From Cryptomeria japonica (Eukaryota > Streptophyta > Pinopsida > Cupressales > Cupressaceae), in assembly GCF_030272615.1 (NCBI RefSeq), contig NC_081409.1, positions 19,348,260 to 19,412,259 of the forward strand: a stretch of DNA of 64,000 bases, in the 5' to 3' direction. The notes beneath the pieces were generated by a model, which was not told the origin of the DNA, searched no databases, and saw nothing but the letters and a program-made list of their open reading frames with translations. Of the stretch, positions 45,378 through 54,660 are shown piece by piece; position 1 is the first letter of the stretch, and each line of letters starts with the position of its first letter. The position numbers and the translations under genes were made by a program.

Positions 45378-46048
45378 TACCGATCTATGATTGGAAAATT
45401 GCAATATGTTGTACATAGTAGACCGGATATAGCACATGCAGTAGGTATTGTAGCAAGATTCTCTGCAGATCCTAAGGAAACCCATATGACAACAATCAAG
45501 AGAATTTTCAGATACCTGAGAGGCACTGAAGATTATGGCTTAGTATATGAAAAGAGGAATAATTTTGATCTCAAAGTTTATACTGATGCTAATTGGGCAG
45601 GCAACATAGATGACAGGAAAAGCACAAGTGGTGGAGCTTTCTTTTTAGGAGAAAGACTACTAAGTTGGCTTAGCAAGAAACAAGGATGTATTTCTCAATC
45701 TATCGCAGAAGCTGAATATGTTGTTGCAGCATTGAATCGTACCAATATAGCATGGATCAAACAACTATTGGAAGGTATAAATGAGAAAGTTACCGAGCCA
45801 GTAACTATATTTTGTGATAATACTAATGCCATTAACATTTCAAAGAATCCAGTGATGCACTCTAAGACAAAGCATATATCTATAAAGTATCACTATCTCA
45901 GAGAAGAAGTTCAAGAGAAGAAAGTTATGCTGAAATATATCAGTTCAAAGGAGGAATTAGCAGACATCTTCACAAAGGCACTGCCAAGGGACACTTTTGA
46001 GTATCTTAGAAGCAAGTTAGGGGTCCTACCCCTATCTTCTACTCACTG
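45378..46048 (+). pseudogene. Element D RNase H and pol end
   Basis: The frame resumes at YRSMIGKLQYVVHSRPDIAH. The Ty1/copia RNase H motifs are VYTDANWAGNIDDRKSTSGG (Asp), SIAEAEYVVAALNRTNIAW (Glu) and IFCDNTNAINISKNPVMHSK (Asp), then TKHISIKYHYLREEV and ELADIFTKALPRDTFEYLR. It ends at 46048 after LPLSSTH. No stop interrupts this last 670 bp, so it is the best-preserved pol segment in the window. Confidence 0.93.
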
Positions 46049-46544
46049 ACCGAGTTCGGTGAAAGCATCAATTCGATGAATTTATAGAATATTATGTGTG
46101 GATTAATGCTGATTTACGCACTTTAGAAGGTTTTCTAAAGGTGTGCAGGAAAAATGAATAGAGACAAGTTGATCTGACCGAGACTGAGATGTTACACAGC
46201 AAGGCAAATCACTTCACAGAGGAAGAAATCATGATTTAGTTCTTTTATTTTTTTGGCATTGTTGTCAAAGGGGGAGAAGACTAAATGATTGACTGCATGA
46301 TAAAGCCCTGAATAATGGAAATAACAGAAGACTAATGACAGAGGGAGTAGATTGAAAAAATGAAGAAGATTAAATGCAAGTCAACAACTCAGAAGCCTAA
46401 TGAAAAATGGAGAAGACTTCAGAAGACAACAGATCAAGGATAACAGGAGAAGTCTAAAAGCAATCTGAATCTGAATCAATTTGAATATCTTGTTGGTATT
46501 ACCATTTAATTGTTGGTTTTGCCATCAATGCCAAAGGGGGAGAT
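46049..46544 (+). other. Element D 3' noncoding region with two polypurine tracts
   Basis: No gene seen. GTCAAAGGGGGAGA at 46264-46277 and GCCAAAGGGGGAGAT at 46530-46544 are near copies about 265 bp apart. Only the second abuts the LTR and must be the functional 3' tract. Confidence 0.75.
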
Positions 46545-48061
46545 TGTTGGCATTACAGTAAGAAAGATTGTTGATATTAAATAAGGATATTGAGAAGGTT
46601 GTTGAAGATTATTTATATAACTGAAGAAGGATGATAACTATCTTTATAACATGATTTTGTCATTGATGTCAAGAAATTGATTATCTAATTCAGTATGATG
46701 TTGCCATATCTTGAGAAGATTGATTAGAAGAGAATTAAGATGTCGGTAAAAGACACAAAAAGAATGTGATGAATAAAGGGACGAATAAGTTATTCAATGG
46801 AAAACTATTACCGAGTTAGACAATGATGAGATCATGACATTTAGATTGTTTTAGTATCCTATATATGTTGTTAATTGTAAGGTTAATACTATACTATGCA
46901 ACCGAGCAAAGAACCTAGTCGGTAAACCCTGAGGAACCCAGTCGGTAAACCCTAAGGATATCGATATCGGTTAATGAAGGTGAAATGTCTACCGAGTAAA
47001 GTTTAGTATTTACCGAGTTGTAACCGAGTTATGATAGTGCGCATGGGATGGATAAAAGCATTATTTAATGAAGGACAATGATTAGCTAGAAATGTATAAA
47101 TGATTGGTATGTCATGAATGAAGTTTGTTAAGGATCTATGGTGAAGGAAAATCAGTAGGAAGATCTACAACACAGATTGAACCACAATAACCTTATGGAA
47201 GTTCCAAGAAGAGAATGCAAGTCTCAAGGTAAGGTAAAACATTTTCAGATCGGAAGGATACATTGAACCTAGTCAAGTTTGAAGATTTGATGGCTAAGAT
47301 TGATCATGGGAAATGTGATCAAGGATATTCAGCAGTTAGCAATTGTTTATAAATAAGGAATTGTTAATAAACAATGTATGCGGGCAAGTGTATGCATAGG
47401 GATGCTACATAGTGATTACCGAGCACAAAAGCTTGAAGACATATTTGAATAATAGAGTAGAGAGCCCAGCAGAGGGACAAGATAAGTCCTATGACTAGAT
47501 TATTTTGAGCAAATAAGAATCTACTTTAGCATTTTAGATGTGAAGTTGCAGATAGATTTTATTACTGTTATTTTGTAAGTGACAGAAAATCTCTTAACCA
47601 CGTGGACTTAACAGTCTTATATGTAAACCCTTTAGCAAGGTAACATTCTAAGAGAGTGTTTGAAATCCTTTAACAAGGTCACTTCTAACAAAGCGAAGAT
47701 CCTAACAGATCTGAGGGAAATCCCTTAATTAGGTCACATCTAGAAATGTGTTTGTAATATTTAACAGGATTTGCTTTTAACCGAGCATACTCTAGAAGAG
47801 TATATTTCTTAGTGGGTCCGAAATCCCACAATGGTTTTTCCCTATTTGGGTTTCCACGTTAAATCTGGTGTTATGAGTGTTATTATGATTATATGTTCAT
47901 AAGTTTGCATGTTTAATAGTTTTTGGTTAAGTTGTTGAAGTATAAGTTACCGAGGTTGAATCTGTTGATTTTATGGAAGTTTAAGTTTGTATGATTCACC
48001 CCCCCCTCTCATCTTGTTAGCTATTGGTATCTATACTTTACATTAAGTATCGGAACTAACA
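46545..48061 (+). repeat. Element D 3' LTR
   Basis: Pairs with 38591-40102. TATA box at 47348-47357. Ends AACTAACA and is followed by CTCCT. Confidence 0.95.
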
Positions 48062-48066
48062 CTCCT

Positions 48067-49050
48067 TCATCCCTAAGTATTTTATCTATTTCTTTAACAT
48101 TTTATAGACAATGGGAAATAGAGAGGGCTAGGTTGCAAGGGATTATTGATAAACAACAGAAAGAAATTGAAAAGAGGGATAACAAAACTGAGGAATTAGA
48201 GGCTAAGGTAGAAATGATTGCTGGTATGGTTCCCGAGTTGATGCAATGTAGGTGACCTCCAAGGCTTTATGCAATGCACTTGAAGGAGCGGTATTTGAAC
48301 TTCAAACTAAACCATATTATTAGGGACCTTAGCCCCTCCTTAGAAACACCTGAAGAATTCTTTTATGCTTACCAAACCTCTCCACCAGCTGTGAAGAATT
48401 TGCTATGTGAATTTTACTTACATAACTATGTTGTCCCCTCAGACAGTGAGTGGAACCCTTTATTGTATATTGGGGATATCCATATCAAAGCTTTAATGTC
48501 ATGGATCCAAAATGAGATCATCATGGGGGTACAAGCCAAGGAATATGAAAAATTATAGTTTGACTGTCCATTGCCATTAAGGAGAGAATCAAAAGCACCA
48601 AGAGTTCTTTATTATAAGTGGCAGAAATTACTGGTAAGAGATGATGTTAGAAAATTAGTGCTTCCAATGAGAGAAGAAATCTATCAGGCATATTAGCATT
48701 TGGTTCAGACTGACAGGACAACTGCAATAGAAGGATTAACTCAGTGCTGGAATAATTTACCAGAACAGTTAAAGCAAGGAGAACCTTATTCACTACAGAA
48801 TTTTTAGACAGCTATGCAAAGAGCCCCCAGATATATATAGTTAGGCAGGGAGAAAGCCAATAATTGGCTACCACTAATCTTTCAGCCTCCAATCCTCATG
48901 TGGCCACTTTTGGCATTTCAACCTACGAAACAAAACTATGATGCAGTCACAGAAGAGTCAGCTAGATGGTCCAGGCTGGAAAAAATGAAGGGATTTTATT
49001 GGAACTTGGCTTAAGGGGGACAGGTCAAGGCACTATTGGTGATTTGAGAG
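48067..49050 (+). pseudogene. Element C ORF3, C-terminal part
   Basis: Continues ORF3 beyond D. First a coiled-coil stretch (IERARLQGIIDKQQKEIEKR, EELEAKVEMIAGM), then a compact segment with LKERYLNFKLNHIIRDLSPS, FFYAYQTSPPAVKNLLCEFY and SWIQNEIIMGVQAKEYEKL. Stops (48251, 48556 and later) interrupt it, some where Gln or Trp is likely. The tail (48560-49050) stays readable (KWQKLLVRDDVRKLV, GLTQCWNNLPEQLKQG). I do not recognise the family and see no membrane segment. Confidence 0.55.
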
Positions 49051-49098
49051 TTACTGCAAGAGTCAGAAATTTTCCTTTTGCTATAGGATCAACAAGCT

Positions 49099-49115
49099 CT
49101 TAAAGTTGGGGGGCA
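49099..49115 (+). other. 3' polypurine tract of element C
   Basis: CTTAAAGTTGGGGGGCA directly precedes the right LTR start TGATAAG at 49116, as required for plus-strand priming. Confidence 0.85.
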
Positions 49116-50385
49116 TGATAAGTTGAGACTTTGTCATGTTTTTGTTATCAAAACTCTTAGGTTTTTGACATCTTTTGGTTTGCATAGTAGTAGTGATGTA
49201 TTGTAAATTGACTATATGTATTCCATGTGTTAAACCTTAACTTATGAAATCATGTTTCAACTTTGCCAATCTATTCCTACAACCATGCCATTTATTCCTG
49301 CATCCATGTGATTTGTTGTTGTTGCCATGCACATTATTTAGGGTAATATCATATGTGAATTAATAGATGTGTTAATTAAATAAAATGCGTATGTATGTCC
49401 TTGTATGTTGTTTTTGTTGTAGTTCATATAATAAATGATTCCGTGGTGGATATTCTCCTTTCACACCTAGAGAAGGAAAGATCATGTAAGAGATAACTGA
49501 AGATCAAACTGAAGAGGAGCTAAGCAAGTGCAAGGTACGACATAGGCAGAGCAGTTAAGTGACACTACCAAAGTCTTACTGTAGTGAGAATTGAATTTAC
49601 AAACACCACCACAACATGCAAAGACCGTGGTTCGGTTTAGATCCACGTTTCCTGCAACCAAGCTCTAGTTATCTTCTTTATCAGTCAATCATCTGCCTCT
49701 TCTTCTGGGCATGATTGTGTTGTCTATTATAGTTGATCTTCTCTTTTATAATAAGCTCTTCCTTTTTCTTAGAGGTTAGACATAATAGAAAGGAATAGAG
49801 CAGAGGATTTTTTATAAGCATTCTTGAGTTTCTTTTCAAAATATTAAAACATTTTGAGGAAGCAATGAATAAAAATTATGTTGATCTGTTAAAAGTAGTT
49901 TTCTGGAAGCTTGATATCACTCATCTAAGGGGGCCCACTCAGTGAGTGATCTTGTGTGTGTTCGTTGAAATTAGTTTTCTTTCTTTAGTTGTTGTAGAAG
50001 TTCTTGCTTTGACTGTTCCTGTAGCCACTGGAAATAGATCACTGACTATTCCTGCAGCCGAGCTAGAACAAAGTAATTTTTGTTATCCATATTAGATATT
50101 TTCAGCATTTCTTTTATGAATACTATGTAGAAGTTTTTCGTATAGCCTTTCCATAATTTTCATTCTTGCCTTTCCTTTTGGCATAATGTTAGTTGCTGCA
50201 GTAATACAAAATAGCTATTGAAGGAACTTAGTGCATATATAGTGCAGACCCATTTCAAGTATTACGTCCCTGGGTTGACAATTAAATGAGCACTAGCCAT
50301 GAAAATAGTAACTTTACCAGATGAATGTCCAAAATTCGGGTTGAGACTTAAATTAGAGTTATTATTCTTATTGTTGGAGTAGACA
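49116..50385 (+). repeat. Element C 3' LTR
   Basis: Pairs with 29795-31069, ends GGAGTAGACA and is followed by GATGG. The TATA box of the left copy is altered here to CATAATAG near 49790. Confidence 0.95.
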
Positions 50386-50390
50386 GATGG

Positions 50391-50890
50391 TACCGATGAG
50401 TATGTGCATTTTCTCTTCCGATGTCTTAAGTCCAGGAATGAGAGCCTCTGAAATCTCTTTTCTCAAAGAGATGAGGATGTCTAGTTTAGGACCTAGTCTA
50501 CATTTTAGTTCCTTTGCCTTGTATTTTATCCTTTCCTTCTCCTTCTCCAATTTCTCAAGTTTTTCTTCAAAACCTGCTATTTCCTATTCAACTACCGATA
50601 TGGAGTTTGATGACCCTATTAGATTATCAGCAATGTCATTGATTTCCTTTTGAGCTCTGCTGATCTCTTTATCTATATCCTCTGTCAAAATGTTTGTCTT
50701 GCATGAATCTCTGTACAATTTCTTGAAGTCCATTATTGTCTTTCCTAGTACTGGTAATAATGTATCAATATGTTCCTTACATTTTTTGATTGATTCTGCA
50801 AAGAATTTTTCCTTCTCTTTATTCATTTTCTCTCTGAAAGTCTCCTCATTGATCTGATCAATTGTTAGGATTTTGAAAATAGAGGACCAG
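50391..50890 (-). pseudogene. E2 internal ORF, coiled-coil protein
   Basis: Reading the minus strand, the frame starts right after the primer-binding site region (about 50890) and shows IDQINEETFREKMNKEKEKF, KCKEHIDTLLPVLGKTIMDF, DIDKEISRAQKEINDIADNL, a stop at 50584-50586, then KLEKLEKEKERIKYKAKELK and ISLRKEISEALIPGLKTSEE, reaching the C insertion at 50391. Heptad-like spacing predicts a long coiled coil. No gag or pol motif is present. Its general style resembles the charged C-terminal half of the H accessory ORF, so E2 may be a deletion derivative of an H-like family that kept only that part (inference). Confidence 0.5.
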
Positions 50891-50902
50891 GCTCTGATAC
50901 CA
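50891..50902 (-). other. Primer-binding site of E2
   Basis: Minus strand TGGTATCAGAGC, two bases after the end of the hairpin terminus. Initiator-tRNA type. Confidence 0.85.
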
Positions 50903-50904
50903 AT

Positions 50905-50967
50905 TGTTAGGATTCCCAAATATACTGATTCACCCCCCCCCTCTCAGTGTCTTTCGGAATCCTAACA
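50905..50967. repeat. 63-bp hairpin terminus of E2
   Basis: Begins TGTTAGGATTCC and ends GGAATCCTAACA, perfect inverted repeats of 12 bp. ACTGA / TCAGT pairs inside (minus-strand reading), around a loop of GAGGGGGGGGGTGAA. It stands where a full 5' LTR is expected: primer-binding site on one side, target duplication on the other. Confidence 0.85.
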
Positions 50968-50972
50968 ATTGC
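50968..50972. repeat. Target duplication of E2, right copy (ATTGC)
   Basis: Matches 28685-28689. The H coding frame is continuous when E2 and one copy are removed. Confidence 0.9.
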
Positions 50973-51400
50973 ATCCTTGGTGATCATGAACAAAATGCTT
51001 AACCTCATGAATTCAACATGAATTCAGCTCAACACATACTAGACCCATTCATTTTCCTCAAATAGTGGGAACTTGACAACCTAGACAAAATTCTTCTCCT
51101 CCAACACCTGAAATTATAGCTTAAGCATGTAATATTCTCCTAATAGCTGATTGAAGTACATATTCAATAGTTGTGAGCTCCCTACCTCCTCAAGATTTGT
51201 ATGAATGTATTCCCTAACATCTTCGACATGAAGAACTCCAAACAGGACTAAAGAAAATGTACCTAGTAGATCTACCTCTATATATTCGAAGGGGTGCTTC
51301 TTGAATTTAGGGTGGGATATCTCAGTGATGTCAACAACCAATGGTATAGCGATTTGCAAAAAATTCAAATTCACAAGCTTCATAGAAAACTACCTTTGTT
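50973..51400 (-). pseudogene. Element H accessory ORF, upstream part
   Basis: Minus-strand frame with ISHPKFKKHPFEYIEVDLLG, FSLVLFGVLHVEDVREYIHT and NLEEVGSSQLLNMYFNQLLG (51383-51114), followed by frame changes and a stretch that leads into the part at 28689-26512. No domain recognised. It lies 470 bp downstream of the H zinc-knuckle gag. Confidence 0.5.
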
Positions 51401-51868
51401 GTCGGATTAGGGTTTCACATGGAATCACCAAGTCTCACTTTGATCTCACTGAAATTTGCTTGCAGAGCTCACTCTTTCTCTTTCTCTTAGTATGCAAAGT
51501 GACAAATGAGAAAGAAAAGTTACCTTTTATCATTCGTACATCTAAATTTTTAATGCAATAAATGTGCTTGCCCTTCACCTTTTGGATACCCTGTCTCCTA
51601 AGACCGTTTCACAAGAATTATTCTACAGATCTTCAATATGACTCAATTTCTTCTGAAAATCCTTCCAACTCATCTGAAATACCCCAATTCAAATTTTGTT
51701 AGCCTGCTAGATTTAGAAACCAATTGCAAGCATGGGAGAATAGGGTTTTCTTGAAAAATCCCCCTAGGCTAGAGGCCTTAAATTAATTCCCAGAGGAATT
51801 TCCAGCACTAGATTCAGGTGCGGACCCATTTCTTGCATCAATATCACTCTTCTTCACCCATGTCTTGT
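51401..51868 (-). other. Gap between gag-like gene and accessory ORF of H
   Basis: No supported gene. Short readable stretches on the minus strand continue from gag but break repeatedly. Confidence 0.5.
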
Positions 51869-52980
51869 TCATTTGCTTCCTGATCTCATCCACATATACT
51901 TTGCCCTTTCCTTTATCATCTTTTGCACACTTTTGTTTTTGTTTGTTGGACCCTTCCTGTCCACATTCTTGCTTCTATAAAATCTTGCAATGTGACCAAA
52001 TTTGCTGCTATTATAGCACACAACATTTCCCTGTCCAGACCCGTGATTCACTTTATTTCCTCTTGACCTACACTGATTAGAAATATGTACAAACCTATTG
52101 GATGCAAAACATCTAACATTCCCTCTATTGAAAGAGTTATTTATCATAATTTTGCATTCACTTGATTTATGTCCATACTTATTGCAATTGAAGCACTGAC
52201 CGAACAAATATGGACCATTTAGATTCATTCTACTTCTACATTGAATAGATTTATGACCAAATTTATTGCAAATAAAGAAATTACCATTGAAAGATGGATA
52301 TATTTGAGCATTAGGTTGTCTTACCGAAGACCTTTTAGATTTGTTCTTCTGATTTTCTGATTTAGGATTTCTTTAATCAGACCTGGACCTTTCACCTTTC
52401 TCAAATCCAAGACCTTGCTTGTTATCTTCCTTCTTCGAGCTTTCAAGAAGCATACCAAGTTTAGCTGAGCTTATCTTGAATTTTTCCTTGTACTCATTTG
52501 CAGTCACAAGTTCATCCCTAAGAATGACAATCTAATTTTCAAGCTCTTACTCATTGTGTTTGGATTGTTGCAAGTCAAGCTTCAGTTGGCCAATTTCACA
52601 ATCAAGTATGCAACACTCATTAGATATTTCTTTCAAGGATTGATTAGGATTCTCTTCATTCTTCTTTCTTCCCTCAATTTCCTTGGTCAACCCTATTACT
52701 ATAGATTCCATCTCATGTTTTAGGACTGTATTATCTTTTGCAAGCTTCTCACAATATTTTGTCTTCTCCTTCAAGGCTTGACTCAGGTGATCATTATCCA
52801 TGCTTTTGCTTTCATCTGCTTTAGCTGTTCACAAAGTTCCTTTCTATTTTCCCTAGACTTATTCAGTTTCTCTTTCAATGATTGAATGAAATTCTCAGCA
52901 TCCTTAAGATTCTCTTGCAACTCCCGGACTTCAACTTTAGACTGATCAAGATCATCTAGTGTAACTAGGAGTTATTGTTG
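51869..52980 (-). pseudogene. gag: Element H gag-like protein: coiled coil plus zinc knuckles
   Basis: The minus-strand frame starts near 52980 with a long coiled coil (VEVRELQENLKDAENFIQSL, KLNKSRENRKELCEQLKQ, then 52801-52547). After a stop and frame changes it carries a chain of CCHC-like knuckles: FICNKFGHKSIQC, CFNCNKYGHKSSEC, CFASNRFVHISNQC and CYNSSKFGHIARF. The second is intact and the others have lost one or more Cys. No capsid domain (UBN2 or similar) is visible between the primer-binding site at 53060 and the coiled coil, so the N-terminal half of gag is missing. This suggests a non-autonomous element. Confidence 0.7.
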
Positions 52981-53052
52981 AAAACCACCAGAATCTATTG
53001 AATCGCCTTCCCAAATCTTCCTCAAGCTATTAGAATTCTTTTGAGGAACCAA

Positions 53053-53064
53053 AATTTGATACCA
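53053..53064 (-). other. Primer-binding site of element H
   Basis: Minus strand TGGTATCAAATT, two bases from the LTR end. It is an initiator-tRNA-type site with two differences from TGGTATCAGAGC. Confidence 0.7.
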
Positions 53065-53066
53065 AC

Positions 53067-54156
53067 TATTGGAAATAAGGAACACTATGAGAGGGGGGGG
53101 TGAATCAGTGTTTTGCAAATCTTATTTTTAACCTCTTCTTTTATGCACTTAACATATTTAATCAAGAGAAAGATGCAAGAACATAAAATAAATAACCACA
53201 ACACCATAACACAAATATTTTGTATGCAGAAACCTTGTTAGGGGGAAAACCATGATGGGGATGAACCCACAAAATAAGTATACTATGTTAGAAGTATTAC
53301 AATGGGAATGCACCTTCATTCAGGGACACTGCCTAGAGCTCACTGCTCAAAAGAGAGGCTCATTGTCTACAAATCAATTAAAAAAGTTCACTAGAGTATT
53401 TTAACTAAAGAAAAACATCTACAAATGAGAAAATATAGTTTCGATTAAGAATAATATACAGATTTCATATACTTCATATCTCACTACTCAGTTACACTAC
53501 TTTGCTAAGATTTGAAGAATAAATCTATAACCTGTGCACTTAAAACTATGCACAATTGATCACTTGCTACTTCCACACATCCAAAATCATCAAGAACATC
53601 TATTATACATATCCGCAACAAGAAATTAGATCCATCACAAGTCAGCTCATTAAGACAGAACATTATTCAAACGTGTACAACTTGTCAGCAAAATCTGAAC
53701 ACAACTACTAATGTGCACCAAAATAATTGTTCACACATTACCAAAACTATCAGTCAAACCTCATGGATCACCAAACTAGACACAAAAATTTCTCCATCAA
53801 ATCCGCAAAAAGATCAACTACACAAGTCAGTGATTCTACATTATAAAACCAAAAACTGGTACTCAAAAGCTTCTATCTTACACACCAATCATCACTAGAG
53901 ACACAAACTCTGGAATAAGGTAGTCCAGACATCCATCTACATTTCCTTAGATATAAAACACAAAATATAAACCTGAAAAGAAGTACAAACCAAAATATTG
54001 AACACTATCAGATGCTCTGTTCTAAGCTTGCTGAACTTGAGCAAATCTCCAATTTGACTTCTGGTATGAGAAAATAATGTAATGTGGATGGGTGCACTAA
54101 ATTTGGTTGCCATCAATAACAAAAACTGATAACTTGTGTATTTTCTCTTGCCAACA
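53067..54156 (-). repeat. Element H 5' LTR
   Basis: The left end TATTGGAAATAAGG lies beside the primer-binding site and appears mutated from TGTTGG. The right end is TTGCCAACA at 54156, where a PMD coding frame is cut. It contains AACACT...AGTGTT around GAGAGGGGGGGGTGAATC, and the GGGGGAAAACCATGATGGGG block. Only one LTR is in the window, so boundaries are inferred from context. The short reverse frames are not considered genes. Confidence 0.7.
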
Positions 54157-54660
54157 GTGGCCATCGGTCAGTACCCAGTATTCCATGGTCGCTATCATGA
54201 TGCACCGAACTAGGAGAATTAGAACTTGGCCTTGGCTCAATGCCCACAGATAGATGTTCTCGGTCGTGTTGAGTCTACGACTGAGGGTCCACTTCTGTTG
54301 TCTCACTAGCTCTGCTTCTGATAGGATGGTAGGAGATAGTCTCTTCCCCTAGACGGGTAGCCGTAGGATGCGATAGACGTCAATCAATGTAACTGCCATC
54401 TCCCCTGTGGGAAGATGGAAGGACATAGTATTTGTATCCCATCTCTCCATAAGGGCTTGCAAAATTGGTGTGTGAAATTGGAACTCTGGTAGGAGGAAGG
54501 TCTTGTTGTTTTTTCCAACTGATGTTCCAGAAAATCCTAAGAGTGACCCTATTTCTATCTACAGATGATTGGACTTAGTGGCCAATGAAAAAGGCTTTTG
54601 AAGCCTTCTACACTTTAGGCTCTGTAGGACCAAGGCGGGTATACCTATTATAACACCACT
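54157..54660 (-). pseudogene. PMD gene fragment interrupted by element H
   Basis: A minus-strand frame contains LMERWDTNTMSFHLPTGEMA and VTLIDVYRILRLPV, closely parallel to the PMD of element F (LIERWHFETCSFHLPTGEAS). This is the N-terminal half of a plant mobile domain (PF10536-type). It is cut at 54157 by H, with the rest expected beyond H outside the window. Stops and frame changes are present, and the part right of about 54560 is poorly readable. By analogy with A and F it is probably the antisense gene of a third Tat element whose pol would be on the plus strand to the left. Confidence 0.65.

Larger units (their letters stand above)
38591..48061 (+). mobile_element. Element D: Ty1/copia element, complete, nested in C
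   Basis: LTRs at 38591-40102 and 46545-48061 (1512 and 1517 bp) begin TGTTGGCATTACAG, end TAACA and are flanked by CTCCT. An initiator-tRNA primer-binding site follows the left LTR and a polypurine tract precedes the right one. Gene order is gag, protease, integrase, reverse transcriptase, RNase H, with integrase before reverse transcriptase, the defining Ty1/copia order. A solo LTR (43839-45372) and a ~184-bp block (42728-42911) interrupt pol. Confidence 0.95.
29795..50385 (+). mobile_element. Element C: Athila-like Ty3/gypsy element, complete, nested
   Basis: Two LTRs (29795-31069 and 49116-50385, 1275 and 1270 bp) start TG, end CA and are flanked by GATGG. A tRNA-Asp-type primer-binding site follows the left LTR, and a polypurine tract precedes the right LTR. 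Gag, protease, reverse transcriptase, RNase H and integrase are followed by a third gene (ORF3). This arrangement, with LTRs of this size and tRNA-Asp priming, fits the Athila lineage. C sits in E2 and is itself interrupted at 38591-48061 by D. Confidence 0.93.
28690..50967 (-). mobile_element. Element E2: small non-autonomous copia-like element carrying C
   Basis: Removing element C leaves about 1.68 kb: a 776-bp LTR (28690-29465), an internal region with a polypurine tract, a coiled-coil ORF and a primer-binding site (50902-50891 on the minus strand), then a 63-bp hairpin terminus (50905-50967). ATTGC flanks both ends, so both boundaries are real. The 5' LTR is expected to match the 776-bp LTR but is only a self-complementary 63-bp relic. 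E2 is inserted in the H accessory ORF. Confidence 0.75.
26486..54156 (-). mobile_element. Element H: outer minus-strand copia-like element, 3' end outside window
   Basis: H is the container for E, E2, C, D and the solo LTR. Its 5' LTR (53067-54156) and primer-binding site (53064-53053, minus strand) are at the right. Gag-like and accessory genes follow leftward and are continuous across E2. Its 3' end must lie left of the window, beyond E and A. No protease, integrase or reverse transcriptase of H is seen here. Confidence 0.65.

Noticed and set aside
28690-50967. E2 as a DNA transposon with inverted terminal repeats
   Set aside because: The termini are inverted, but a primer-binding site, polypurine tract and LTR-type end sequences are present and no transposase is seen, so a deformed LTR element is the better reading.
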